Assembly: GCA_018365455.1 (NCBI GenBank)
Contig: JAGZJZ010000012.1
Coordinates: forward strand, 87,787-151,786
DNA length: 64,000 bases
Origin: Clostridiales bacterium
Lineage (GTDB): Bacteria; Bacillota; Clostridia; Lachnospirales; Lachnospiraceae
Reading direction: 5' to 3'
This document shows positions 51,248 through 59,828 of the stretch, piece after piece; within the stretch, counting starts at the first letter, position 1; every line of letters begins with the position of its first letter. The notes under the pieces are model-generated. The model did not search any database, was not told the origin of the DNA, and saw nothing but the letters and a program-made list of their open reading frames with translations. Both the position numbers and the translations under genes were made by a program.

Positions 51248-52195
51248 CTACTTCCTCTTAGGTGTGGGCTTTGGTACCTTTTCCAGTATCTCATCCATTA
51301 CCCCCTCCGTGGTAACGTGGTTCACTCTCGCCCTGGCATTTAATTTAATTCGGTGCATGCTCACATCCTTCAAAACCATGCATACATCATTTGGAGTCAC
51401 ATAATTTCTGCCCTCCAGATAAGCAGCCGCCTTAGCCATACGGGTCACTGCTATAGTCCCTCTGGGGCTGACCCCCAGTTCCAGATAAGGATTTTCTCTG
51501 GTCGCCGCAATCAATTTTGCTATATACGTATAAATCACGTCGTGAATAAAGACCTGTTCTGTTTCCTTTTGCATCTGAACCAGTTCCTGCGCCTGAATGA
51601 CAGGCACAATGTTTTCAATCGGATTACCTGACCCCCGGTCTTTCAAAATCGCAATTTCATTTTCCACGTCCGGATAACCCATGGTCATACAGACCATAAA
51701 CCGATCCAGCTGTGACTCCGGCAGCATCTGCGTTCCGGCTGATCCAATGGGATTTTGGGTAGCAATAACGATAAAAGGCTTTGGTACCTCCCTGGTCACA
51801 CCCTCTACGGTGACATTTCCTTCTTCCATAACCTCCAGAAGTGCAGACTGTGTCTTTGGAGAAGTACGGTTAATTTCATCTGCCAGAAACAGGTTGCACA
51901 TAATAGCACCCGGCTGAAAAGAAAACTGGTTTAATTCCTTTTGATAAATAGAAAATCCTGTGATATCTGCTGGCAATACATCCGGTGTAAACTGTACCCT
52001 GTGCCAAAGCAGATCCATCGCTCTGGAAAACGCCAAAGCCATAGTAGTCTTACCCACACCCGGAATATCCTCCAGCAGTACATGCCCGCCTGCCAGCATT
52101 GCCATCATAACTTTCTCTACGCAGGCATCCTTACCTACCACTGCTTTTTTTACTTCTTCTATAATCTGTCTTACTTTTTGTACATATATAGACAT
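51248..52195 (-). CDS. MoxR-family AAA+ ATPase
   Basis: 315 residues. Walker A EDIPGVGKTTMAL (42-54), Walker B LFLADEINRTSPKTQSALLE, sensor 1 PFIVIATQNPIGSAG, the SQLDRFM loop, and sensor 2 GVSPRGTIAVTRMAKA. MoxR ATPases act as chaperones for maturation of complexes that contain VWA or DUF58 proteins. First gene of the operon; ATG after TAGGAGGAAAG. Upstream is the long family B repeat. Confidence 0.93.
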   Translation of the reverse strand: MSIYVQKVRQIIEEVKKAVVGKDACVEKVMMAMLAGGHVLLEDIPGVGKTTMALAFSRAMDLLWHRVQFTPDVLPADITGFSIYQKELNQFSFQPGAIMCNLFLADEINRTSPKTQSALLEVMEEGNVTVEGVTREVPKPFIVIATQNPIGSAGTQMLPESQLDRFMVCMTMGYPDVENEIAILKDRGSGNPIENIVPVIQAQELVQMQKETEQVFIHDVIYTYIAKLIAATRENPYLELGVSPRGTIAVTRMAKAAAYLEGRNYVTPNDVCMVLKDVSMHRIKLNARARVNHVTTEGVMDEILEKVPKPTPKRK

Positions 52196-52262
52196 ACTTT
52201 CCTCCTATGCCGCATTCCAAATTTTTTACCTTGTATTTTAATTATTGAGACAATATTCCATT

Positions 52263-52450
52263 ATTTATTCCCGCGAGCAACGAGCCAAACGGACACGCTG
52301 GCGCGTTCATTTGGCGACTGCCGCGAGGGTTGCTGAACGTTCAGTGGCCGTTCGTTTAGCAACGACCGGAGCGGAAGCGAAGAACAAAAACCCCGCTGCT
52401 CGCTGCGTTACAAATTTGATGCCCCGTTACTTGCCAGCGGGATTTTTGAC
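52263..52450. repeat. Dispersed repeat, family B (longest copy)
   Basis: 52263-52330 matches 12945-13012 (one mismatch). The right half, GCGTTACAAATTTGATGCCCC...GCGGGATTTTTGAC, matches the copy at 10610-10656. Between them lies GCTGAACGTTCAGTGGCCGTTCG and further G+C-rich sequence. No ORF of note, and clearly richer in G+C than its neighbours. Together with the remnant at 52470-52509 it occupies most of the 480-bp gap between the MoxR and deaminase genes. Confidence 0.85.
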
Positions 52451-52469
52451 TTAATCGTTCTTACAGCCG

Positions 52470-52509
52470 GCTCTAAGCGCATTTAAATTGCTTTCTGCCA
52501 TCTGTGCGT
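52470..52509. repeat. Degenerate family A repeat end
   Basis: GCTCTAAGCGCATTTAAATTGCTTTC then TGCCATCTGTGCG resembles the A-family left end with substitutions; no right end found. Confidence 0.5.
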
Positions 52510-52645
52510 TTCAGTAAACTTTTCTCTCTACTATACTATCATAGAAGAAATATGAAAACCATATATTATTGTTTAAAATAACCTTAATTGTCTGGTTTAT
52601 GCAACAGTTCCCTGCCCCGGAACGTATCCGGTACTGCTTATGCGT

Positions 52646-52676
52646 AAAAACAGCGTCCCTCTCCAGGACGCTGTTT
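52646..52676 (-). terminator. Terminator after the deaminase-upp group
   Basis: AAACAGCGTCC (52648-52658) / GGACGCTGTTT (52666-52676), 11 perfect pairs, with U-rich 3' side on the minus transcript. It touches the stop codon of the deaminase gene. Confidence 0.9.
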
Positions 52677-53162
52677 CTAAAGTTCAATCTCAATCTTTCT
52701 ATTCGTATGCTGATACTGCCGATATTCTACACCTGCGGCATCCATCATTCTCTTAGATGCAATAACCGCCGGCGTATCTGCATATTTATCACAGTCATAG
52801 ATTACATGAGTGATGCCCGCCTGTATGATTGCCTTTGCACATTCATTACAGGGGAAAAGGGATACATATAGCTTGGCACCCTCCAGACTCCCGCCCCTGT
52901 AGTTAAGAATTGCATTTAACTCACTGTGGGTGGTATACACATACTTGGTGTCCAGCGCATCTCCTTCTCTGCACCAGGGGAATTCGTCATCCGAACATCC
53001 CATTGGAAAACCATTATATCCCATAGATAATATTTTATTATCATTGCTGACGATACAGGCTCCTACCTGTGTATTCGGATCTTTTGAGCGCATTCCCGAA
53101 AGTTTTGCAACCCCCATAAAATACTCATCCCAGGAAATATAATCAGTCCTTTTACAGCTCAT
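52677..53162 (-). CDS. Deoxycytidylate deaminase family protein
   Basis: 161 residues from the ATG at 53162, 7 nt after GGAGGG; the earlier in-frame start is rejected. Zinc site HSE (79-81) with PCNECAK (104-110: Cys105, Cys108) and the dCMP-deaminase block RSKDPNTQVGACIV. Makes dUMP from dCMP for thymidylate synthesis. The HSE form in place of HAE is common in this branch. 21 bp after upp, so part of a pyrimidine group. Confidence 0.92.
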   Translation of the reverse strand: MSCKRTDYISWDEYFMGVAKLSGMRSKDPNTQVGACIVSNDNKILSMGYNGFPMGCSDDEFPWCREGDALDTKYVYTTHSELNAILNYRGGSLEGAKLYVSLFPCNECAKAIIQAGITHVIYDCDKYADTPAVIASKRMMDAAGVEYRQYQHTNRKIEIEL

Positions 53163-53183
53163 TGTAAATCCCTCCAATATCTC

Positions 53184-53813
53184 TTATTTTGTACCAAAGA
53201 TACGGTCTCCGGCATCTCCAAGGCCGGGTACAATATAACCATGGTCGTTCAAATGATCATCCAGCGCACCGATATAGATATCCACATCCGGATGTTCCTT
53301 CTGCATGCGTTTTACACCTTCCGGTGCTGCGATGATACACATAAACCGTATATTTTTAACACCTTTTTCTTTCAGCAGATTAATAGCTGCTGAAGAAGAT
53401 CCGCCTGTTGCCAGCATCGGGTCTACTACAAATACTTCTCTGTCCCAGGAATCTGCCGGTAATTTTGAATAATATTCTACAGGTTCCAGCGTATCCGGAT
53501 CACGGTAAAGTCCGATATGTCCTACCTTTGCCGCAGGTATCATAGCCAGCATACCGTCTACCATTCCAAGTCCTGCCCTTAAAATAGGAACTACTGCCAG
53601 TTTCTTTCCCTGAAGTTCTTTCGCCGTCATCGGACAGATAGGGGTATCAATGTCAACATCTACTAACTTTAAATCCCTGGTTGCCTCATAGCACATCAGC
53701 ATTGCTATTTCGCTGATCATCTGCCTGAAATCCTTTGATCCTACTTCTTTCCTGCGAATAATTCCAATCTTGTGCTGGATCAGTGGATGATCCATAACTG
53801 TCACCTTTGACAT
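53184..53813 (-). CDS. upp: Uracil phosphoribosyltransferase
   Basis: 209 residues, the normal length. Converts uracil and PRPP to UMP. PRPP-binding loop VVDPMLATGGSSSAAI, C-terminal uracil-binding IYIGALDDHLNDHGYIVPGLGDAGDR, N-terminal HPLIQHKIGIIRRKEVGSK. ATG after AAGGAGGTAGGG. About 105 bp downstream of rpiB, with no terminator seen between them. Confidence 0.96.
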   Translation of the reverse strand: MSKVTVMDHPLIQHKIGIIRRKEVGSKDFRQMISEIAMLMCYEATRDLKLVDVDIDTPICPMTAKELQGKKLAVVPILRAGLGMVDGMLAMIPAAKVGHIGLYRDPDTLEPVEYYSKLPADSWDREVFVVDPMLATGGSSSAAINLLKEKGVKNIRFMCIIAAPEGVKRMQKEHPDVDIYIGALDDHLNDHGYIVPGLGDAGDRIFGTK

Positions 53814-53918
53814 TGCCCTACCTCCTTACGCACATTAAGCGATGTACGTTTCTCTTTTTGTTATTTTTTATTTTTATCTTCTGCTTTATACAGTGAAATT
53901 ACAATTACATTTTTTAAA

Positions 53919-54347
53919 TTACTCTTCAATCAGAGAGATTCTGTTCTTATGTCTTTCTTCTTCGGAAAATGGTGTATCCAGGAACGTATCCACTATTTTA
54001 AGTGCCAAACCCGGCCCTACCACTCTGGCTCCCATCGCCAGGATATTGGCATCATTATGAAGCCTTGTTGCTTCTGCACTGAAGCAGTCTGAACAAAGTG
54101 CTGCACGAATTCCCTTGATCTTATTTGCCGCAATGGATATACCAATTCCGGTTCCGCAGATCAGAATTCCCCTGTCGCACTCACCGTTCACAACTGCATT
54201 GGAAACTGCCCTTGCATAAATCGGGTAATCCACAGCTGCTTCACTGTCACAGCCAAAATCCTTATATTCGATACCTCGTTTTTTTAAATGTTCCATGATT
54301 TCCAGCTTCAATGTGTATCCGCCATGGTCACAGCCTATTCCTAACAT
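53919..54347 (-). CDS. rpiB: Ribose-5-phosphate isomerase B
   Basis: 142 residues. Interconverts ribose 5-phosphate and ribulose 5-phosphate. GCDHGGY (5-11) with Asp7-His8, catalytic Cys64 in ILICGTGIGIS, His97 in RLHNDANIL. Starts 7 bp inside the end of the upstream LMW-phosphatase-like gene, so it is translationally coupled to it. The order ywlC-ywlE-ywlF(rpiB)-upp is that of B. subtilis without glyA. Confidence 0.95.
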   Translation of the reverse strand: MLGIGCDHGGYTLKLEIMEHLKKRGIEYKDFGCDSEAAVDYPIYARAVSNAVVNGECDRGILICGTGIGISIAANKIKGIRAALCSDCFSAEATRLHNDANILAMGARVVGPGLALKIVDTFLDTPFSEEERHKNRISLIEE

Positions 54348-54802
54348 AACAATTCCTCCTCATTTAAGACTACTACTAATTTTGATATCAATTCTTTTAA
54401 ATATTCGAAGCATTCCCCATACTCCACCAGCGTTCCGCCAACCGGATTGGGAATGTCTCCTTTCGAGCCTGCATATTCAGTCAATAGATGTACATTATAA
54501 GCATTTTCATGTTCTTCAAAGATTTTATTCTTTTCCCATTCATCCATAGTCAGAATCAGCGTCCGCTTGTCAAAATCCTCCTGAACCAGCGGAGTTGCCG
54601 TATGATCTTTCATCGAGAGCCCGTTGCTTACCAGCACCGCCTCTGCTTTCTGATTCACCGGCTCCGGAAAAAGCACGATCAGTCCCTTAGATTCGATCAG
54701 TAGATCTTCCAGCAAAAATTTACTCTTCATAATCGCTTCTGCCATAGGACTTCGACATGTGTCGCTATTACTTACAAATATAAGCTTATCATAATGCTTC
54801 AT
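54341..54802 (-). CDS. LMW-phosphatase-fold protein lacking catalytic Cys and Asp (YwlE position)
   Basis: 153 residues with the low-molecular-weight phosphotyrosine/arginine phosphatase fold. The family P-loop VCTGNTCRSPM here reads VSNSDTCRSPM: the nucleophile Cys is Ser11, while Arg17-Ser18 is kept. The general-acid motif DPFGG reads DIPNPVGG, with Asn119 for Asp. Both chemical residues are gone, so phosphatase activity is unlikely; it may bind phosphoarginine or phosphate. By synteny it stands where the protein-arginine phosphatase YwlE stands in Bacillus. Overlaps rpiB by 7 bp and follows ywlC by 14 bp. The frame is intact with normal codon use, so it is not a random pseudogene. Confidence 0.85.
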   Translation of the reverse strand: MKHYDKLIFVSNSDTCRSPMAEAIMKSKFLLEDLLIESKGLIVLFPEPVNQKAEAVLVSNGLSMKDHTATPLVQEDFDKRTLILTMDEWEKNKIFEEHENAYNVHLLTEYAGSKGDIPNPVGGTLVEYGECFEYLKELISKLVVVLNEEELLC

Positions 54803-54816
54803 ATCGTTTTTGCTCC

Positions 54817-55863
54817 TTATACTTTGATGATCTGATGCCCTGCTGCTTTCATCAGACGGTTCATGATCGCCTGTCCCATCTTTGGTGTCTCAAAAGCCTC
54901 TGAGAAAATCTGCGTTACCTCAAGCTCATCGAATTCCCGCAAAATCCCATACAGATTCTGTGCAATAGAAAGTTCATCGTTCCTGGTTCCGATAGATTTA
55001 ATCATACCGCCTGTATAAGCCCCGGCTGTTTCATCAGATGCAATAACCCCCGGACTTCCCCCACACTGTATTTCCTGCTGAATCAACTCATTGATTTTAG
55101 AAATGACGTTTTGTTCCTCACCTTCCAGAATAATCAGATTTGCTTTCGGTGCATAGTGCTTATACTTCATGCCCGGTGCCTTTGGATGAATAGACGCATC
55201 GTCTTTTAACAATGCCCGGTCTACCTGAACCGGTCCAATCACTTCCTCCAGCATCTCCCGGTTGATATATCCCGGTCTTAGTATCGTAGGCGTATCTTCA
55301 CTCATATCCACAATTGTAGATTCCAGCCCGATACCTACACTTCCACCGTCAATAATCATATCAATCTTCCCGGAAAGGTCTTCTTCCACATGGCTCGCTT
55401 TCGTAGGACTGGGTCTTCCTGAAGTATTCGCGCTGGGAGCCGCTATGTAGCCGCCGCCTGCCCGGATTAAAGCGCATGCCAATTCATGACGGGGCATACG
55501 CACCGCCACAGTATCTAATCCACCCGTTGTTCCATAAGGAACTATGTCATTTTTTTTGAAGATCATGGTAAGCGGTCCCGGCCAAAATGCTTTTGCAAGA
55601 GCCTCTGCCTTTTGGGGAACCTCTGCTGCTATGCCATACAGATCTGCCATTTCTGCAATATGTACAATCAGCGGATTATCGGAAGGACGTCCTTTGGCTT
55701 CATAAATCCTGGCTGCCGCCCTTTCATCCAAAGCATTTGCCCCCAGTCCGTAAACCGTCTCTGTCGGAAATGCCACCAGACCGCCGTTCTTTAATATCTC
55801 CCCGGCTTTCCGGATACCTCCGTCATTCAATTGCTGATCCATCACTTCTATGATTGTATCCAT
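54817..55863 (-). CDS. ywlC: Threonylcarbamoyl-AMP synthase (Sua5 type)
   Basis: 348 residues. YrdC domain (about 15-200): GGLVAFPTETVYGLGANA, KGRPSDNPLIVHIA, VAVRMPRHELACALI, YIAAPSANTSGRPSPT and GGSVGIGLESTIVDM; then the Sua5 C-terminal domain (about 235-345). Uses Thr, bicarbonate and ATP to make TC-AMP for the t6A37 modification of tRNAs. First gene of the ywlC-ywlE-like-rpiB-upp-deaminase group. A modest ribosome-binding site (AGAGG) precedes the ATG. Confidence 0.94.
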   Translation of the reverse strand: MDTIIEVMDQQLNDGGIRKAGEILKNGGLVAFPTETVYGLGANALDERAAARIYEAKGRPSDNPLIVHIAEMADLYGIAAEVPQKAEALAKAFWPGPLTMIFKKNDIVPYGTTGGLDTVAVRMPRHELACALIRAGGGYIAAPSANTSGRPSPTKASHVEEDLSGKIDMIIDGGSVGIGLESTIVDMSEDTPTILRPGYINREMLEEVIGPVQVDRALLKDDASIHPKAPGMKYKHYAPKANLIILEGEEQNVISKINELIQQEIQCGGSPGVIASDETAGAYTGGMIKSIGTRNDELSIAQNLYGILREFDELEVTQIFSEAFETPKMGQAIMNRLMKAAGHQIIKV

Positions 55864-56006
55864 AATCTGCCTCTTGAATCTGAAGTTGTTCAGATTTCTT
55901 CTTAAATTTAAAAATAACTATCGTCCATATTATACCATCAGTCACATAAAAGGGCAATGTTAAATGTTTCCCCTGAATTTTGAAATATTCGGGTGTATTA
56001 TTGGCA

Positions 56007-56055
56007 AATAAAAAACTCCCGCTTAATTGGCTGTTTCACCAAAAAGCAGAAGCTT
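56007..56055 (-). terminator. Terminator of cwlD
   Basis: On the minus transcript CTTCTGCTTTTTGG pairs with CCAATTAAGCGGGAG (several G-U pairs), loop TGAAACAG, followed by six U. Confidence 0.7.
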
Positions 56056-56094
56056 TTATTATGACCTGAAATCTACGATATTCTATTTGGTAAA

Positions 56095-56838
56095 TCATTC
56101 CTCGAGGCTTTTTAATATACCGTTACACACTGCCTGTGCCACTTTTTCCTGATATTCGTCTGTTACCAGCATAGAAGCCTCAGCCTGATTGCTCAGAAAT
56201 CCGCATTCCACAATAACCGTGGGACTCTTTGTTTTTTTCAGCAGATAATAACTGTCATTAGCCTTGATCTCTCTGGGCCGATCCACCCCAAGTCCCTGAT
56301 TCAGTGATTCCTGTATGTAACCTGCAATTTTCTGCCCGTCAGCAGACTGGGAGTAGTAAAAAACCTGTGGTCCATGTACAGACTCGGCAGTATAACTATT
56401 TTGATGGATACTAACCGTAAATCTGGGATTGGCTTTGTCAATGAGTTCACATCTTTTTCTCATATCCTGCTGTTTTTTATTGGAAGCTCCGGCATCATAT
56501 AATCCATCCTGAGTCTCCCTGGTCATTACAACCGTAACACCTTGATCCGTCAGTATCTTCTGAAGCTTCTTGGCAATAGCCAGATTCAGGTCTTTCTCAA
56601 GCGCTTTATTAATTCCTACCTTACCCGGATCATCACCCCCGTGTCCAGCATCCAGTACTATTAATTTGTCCGTCCCCGCCTGACTCACCTGGGTTTTTCC
56701 ACTTCCGGATTCTGCGGTGACTGCTATACTATTTGCCTGCCTGCTGTCCGCCACCAGGCTTCCACCCATACTGCCCAGGAAATAGGCACCTACCAGCACC
56801 ATTATTCCCATTCCCAGTTCTATCATATTTTTTCTCAT
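56095..56838 (-). CDS. cwlD: N-acetylmuramoyl-L-alanine amidase (CwlD type)
   Basis: 247 residues. N-terminal membrane anchor (about 6-30), then an Amidase_3 domain: Zn ligands His66 (LDAGHGGDDPG), Glu81 (LEKDLNLAIA) and His145 (VSIHQNS), and catalytic Glu211 (IVECGFLSN). Size and layout match CwlD, which with PdaA makes muramic delta-lactam in the spore cortex; a vegetative role is also possible. It suggests a spore-forming lineage. Monocistronic. Confidence 0.88.
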   Translation of the reverse strand: MRKNMIELGMGIMVLVGAYFLGSMGGSLVADSRQANSIAVTAESGSGKTQVSQAGTDKLIVLDAGHGGDDPGKVGINKALEKDLNLAIAKKLQKILTDQGVTVVMTRETQDGLYDAGASNKKQQDMRKRCELIDKANPRFTVSIHQNSYTAESVHGPQVFYYSQSADGQKIAGYIQESLNQGLGVDRPREIKANDSYYLLKKTKSPTVIVECGFLSNQAEASMLVTDEYQEKVAQAVCNGILKSLEE

Positions 56839-56950
56839 AAAAATATCCCTGTCTCATACACTTATTACCAGTATATGCGGCAGGGATATGCTACATTCTA
56901 TGACTTCTCTATTTGTTTATAAAACTGCCCCATGGCTGAAGTACAGTTTA

Positions 56951-57063
56951 CATTTATCCTGAGTACCTCGCTTATTCTAACTTATCCTAAGTACTATTTG
57001 CACTTATCCTAAGAATCACTTTCATTTATCCTGAGTATCCTGAGTACCGCTTTCACTTATCAC
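56951..57063. repeat. Short degenerate tandem repeat (TTATCCTRAGTAC units)
   Basis: About five imperfect units of CTTATCCTAAGTACT/TTTATCCTGAGTACC, about 20-24 bp each, between cwlD and the GH18 gene. No strong hairpin and no ORF. Confidence 0.6.
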
Positions 57064-57071
57064 GCTTCTTA

Positions 57072-58772
57072 TTAACTTACATATTTCAAAATGACGTCCC
57101 AGATGCTCGATCTCTCAAAACCAAGCTTCCAGGCGGCGATTCCACCCAGATTGTATTCCTTCACTAATTTGGCCTTTTCCTCAATGGACTTTTCATTCTC
57201 CAGCCAGATCTTGTAGTTATTGCCGTCACCGCCGGTAAACTCAGCATAGTCCTGCATAGTCCCTTCGTCCCAGGCAGCCTCTACTCCATTATTTGCAAGA
57301 GTCTCGTCTGCCTGATCCATACCAATTGCTTCGCTGGACAGCTCCGTAGAACCGTTCTTATTGGTTGTCGTTTTCCACAATCTGGTATAGAAAGGCACAC
57401 CGTTAATTACCTTCTCTGCAGGCACTTCGGCAATGGTATCTGTAATTCCAGCCTTCACAAATGGCATGGATGCCACAGAGCCGGCCTCTTCGGATCCCAC
57501 GTAGTGCTCGTCATAGCCCATGATAATCACATAGTCAGCTACAATTCCCTGCTCTTTTCGATTATAATGAGCAGTAAAAGGCTTCGGAACTGGGTTATCT
57601 ATGGATAAAACGATTCCATTCTTACGGCATTTTACCGATAATTCACGGATAAACTGAATATAGCCATCTGCAGCATCCTCCGGAATCGACTCAAAATCCA
57701 CGTTAATTCCTTCAAAACCATTTTGAATAGCGGACGCAATCAGCTGATTTGTAATCTTCTCTCTGGATGCAGTAGAACTTAGTACCTTCGTAGTATCCAC
57801 CTGTTCATTGAAGTTGTCAATCAATGCCCAAACCTCCAGATCATTTGCCTGTGCAGTCTTTACATAATCCGCATCAGCCAGACTGGTGATGTTTCCGTCA
57901 TTGTCAGCAATCGAAAACCAAGTTGGTGAAATAACATTTACCCCCTTCAGCCCTGCAATATCCGTCGCAAGTGCTGCATTAGAGTCTTCGTTCGTCACCT
58001 GATGCCAGACCAGATTAATCTTATGGTCCCTGACAATATTCGTATATACTGGTTCTTCAAAATCTCTGCTTGTCTCTTCTTCACGTGAATTTGTCAGACG
58101 CTTATTTTGTACATATCCAATATATCCGTCTTTTGTCATCACCTTTGTCCAGTCATCCATTACCTCAATGACTGTTACTTGATCATTTTTCTTTACATCT
58201 GTCAGGATCGGACTTTTTATTCCGCCCTGATAACGGACACTTTCTGACTTTTTCAGATCTGCATAAGTAACCTTACCCCATTTATATGTAATCATCATGC
58301 GGTTTGGTTCTTTTTCAAGCTTGTAATCCATATTCGTGTACTTCTGCACAAAATCTGCTGCCAGGTATACCTTATCCCCATCTACCTTTACAATCTCATA
58401 GTTTTCGCTCTGCTTATTTGCAGAAACCGTATACTCTTTTTTTCCAGCCGGTATCGTTATGATATCCGTAGGAGTCGTGTAGACACAGATATTGGCACTC
58501 GCATCCCAGAAGAAACGGCTGTTTAAATAATTCTTTACCGCTTCATAATCGATATACGCAATATCACCAGATAAAAATCCCTTATATTCAACCACCTGAT
58601 CCTGCAGGATCAGTGCCATTTCATTCTCATTTGTAATTCCATAATATTCTTCCACGCTCATCCTTTCGTTTGTAGGCGTGTACTTTTCTACAACCTTTGT
58701 AGCTATACCAATTAAAGCAACGATCGCAATCATCACAACTGCGGCAATAACCGGTACAATTTTTTTCTTCAT
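57072..58772 (-). CDS. SH3-domain GH18-family glycoside hydrolase, membrane anchored
   Basis: 566 residues. N-terminal membrane anchor (about 5-25), a region resembling copper-amine-oxidase N-domains (about 60-165), a bacterial SH3 domain (about 180-230: YQGGIKSPILTDVKKNDQ, IEVMDDWTKVMTKDGYIGYV) and a GH18 barrel (about 245-566). The catalytic motif is FEGINVDFESIP with Asp359 and proton donor Glu361; ADYVIIMGYDEHY and GIAAWKLGFE complete the barrel. Related to YaaH/YdhD-type cortex-lytic enzymes and to peptidoglycan or chitin hydrolases; the substrate is not certain. ATG preceded by AGGAGGTG. Monocistronic. Confidence 0.9.
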   Translation of the reverse strand: MKKKIVPVIAAVVMIAIVALIGIATKVVEKYTPTNERMSVEEYYGITNENEMALILQDQVVEYKGFLSGDIAYIDYEAVKNYLNSRFFWDASANICVYTTPTDIITIPAGKKEYTVSANKQSENYEIVKVDGDKVYLAADFVQKYTNMDYKLEKEPNRMMITYKWGKVTYADLKKSESVRYQGGIKSPILTDVKKNDQVTVIEVMDDWTKVMTKDGYIGYVQNKRLTNSREEETSRDFEEPVYTNIVRDHKINLVWHQVTNEDSNAALATDIAGLKGVNVISPTWFSIADNDGNITSLADADYVKTAQANDLEVWALIDNFNEQVDTTKVLSSTASREKITNQLIASAIQNGFEGINVDFESIPEDAADGYIQFIRELSVKCRKNGIVLSIDNPVPKPFTAHYNRKEQGIVADYVIIMGYDEHYVGSEEAGSVASMPFVKAGITDTIAEVPAEKVINGVPFYTRLWKTTTNKNGSTELSSEAIGMDQADETLANNGVEAAWDEGTMQDYAEFTGGDGNNYKIWLENEKSIEEKAKLVKEYNLGGIAAWKLGFERSSIWDVILKYVS

Positions 58773-58909
58773 TCATTGCACCTCCTGTTTATATTTATCT
58801 CTCCACCTGTCTAGTATAACACATTTTTACGATTCGTCATTACATAATTCGACATTTTTTAAACAATTACTGCCAATTGATTGCAAAGGGGGCCTTGTAT
58901 TCAACAGCA

Positions 58910-59149
58910 TTATATTTTATCGAACCCAATACCATAAATTTCATTACGGTCATTACTGTAATAATCTCTCATATAATTATTTTCTTCTCTCGCTGTGCAT
59001 GCTCTTGCGATGCTTTCGGGATCACTGGGCTTTCCGTCCAGCCACAGAGAAACCCCTGCTTCATCGTACCTCTCTAATTCCTGATACAGCAGAGCATTAA
59101 GCGGTTCATTCTTTTTACGCTTTTTATTTTTTTCTGGTTTCATCCTCAT
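58910..59149 (-). CDS. Small hypothetical protein, 79 residues
   Basis: Start at the ATG 6 nt after AGGAAG (59149); a GTG one codon earlier and an ATG two codons later are alternatives. Very basic N-terminus (KPEKNKKRKK) then an acidic, Tyr-rich body: LLYQELERYDEAGVSLWLDG, DPESIARACTAREENNYMRD, YYSNDRNEIYGIGFDKI. No membrane segment and no recognised family. Composition, ribosome-binding site and codon use favour a real gene. Confidence 0.6.
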   Translation of the reverse strand: MRMKPEKNKKRKKNEPLNALLYQELERYDEAGVSLWLDGKPSDPESIARACTAREENNYMRDYYSNDRNEIYGIGFDKI

Positions 59150-59828
59150 CACTCACTTCCTAGACATCTGTACGCATCTGAAATTTCCTTAGGTGCTTAT
59201 GTGATATATTATTCTCAAATGCGCAGGCCTTTTACAGCTTTCGTCTTTATAATAATCAGTAACATCTAAGAGAAAACAGGGACATAAATCCAGAGTTTAT
59301 AAAATCATCTTAACAGGTGAATTCAATTGAACTTATTTGGAAAAATGCAATGAATTAATTGCTCGAAATCTGCGAAGAATATCGCTGATCAGATATATCG
59401 AAATATAGAATCTAAAAGAATAAAATTATGTCCGGGCTCCTCCCCTCCTTTTTATCTCTTTTTATGTCCTATATCTTCTCTTAACGTTTATTATATATAA
59501 TAAGTTATAAAAAATCAAGTAATTTTTTGAAAAAATATTAAATCTAATATATTGACTTCTATACAAAGATTGTTTATACTATGGGTTACTCAGTAATGAT
59601 ACGATTTACCCCGGTTTTCTGGTATTGTATGTCCTTCGGGCATGAATGATTTTGTATAAAAAAGAATAAATAAACCAGTGATTTACTTTACATATTTGTA
59701 TGTAACAGTATATAATATAAATATAAGAAGACATTAAGTTTTACAAGCGCTTCGCACTTGCGGCTGCTTAACTGGCCTGTAAGAATAACCCGATGTGTTC
59801 GTATCATATTTGGATAGGATGTGATTAT
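59150..59828 (+). promoter_or_regulatory. 679-bp gap with two promoters for mecA
   Basis: Promoter 1: -35 TTGACT (59552-59557), -10 TATACT (59575-59580), spacer 17. Promoter 2: -35 TTTACA (59687-59692), -10 TATAAT (59711-59716), spacer 18. The leader between them has a small hairpin (ATGTCC-TTCG-GGCAT, about 59627-59642), and another imperfect one, CAAGCGC/GCACTTG, lies near 59746-59762. The left part (59153-59540) is AT-rich with nothing recognisable. Confidence 0.6.
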
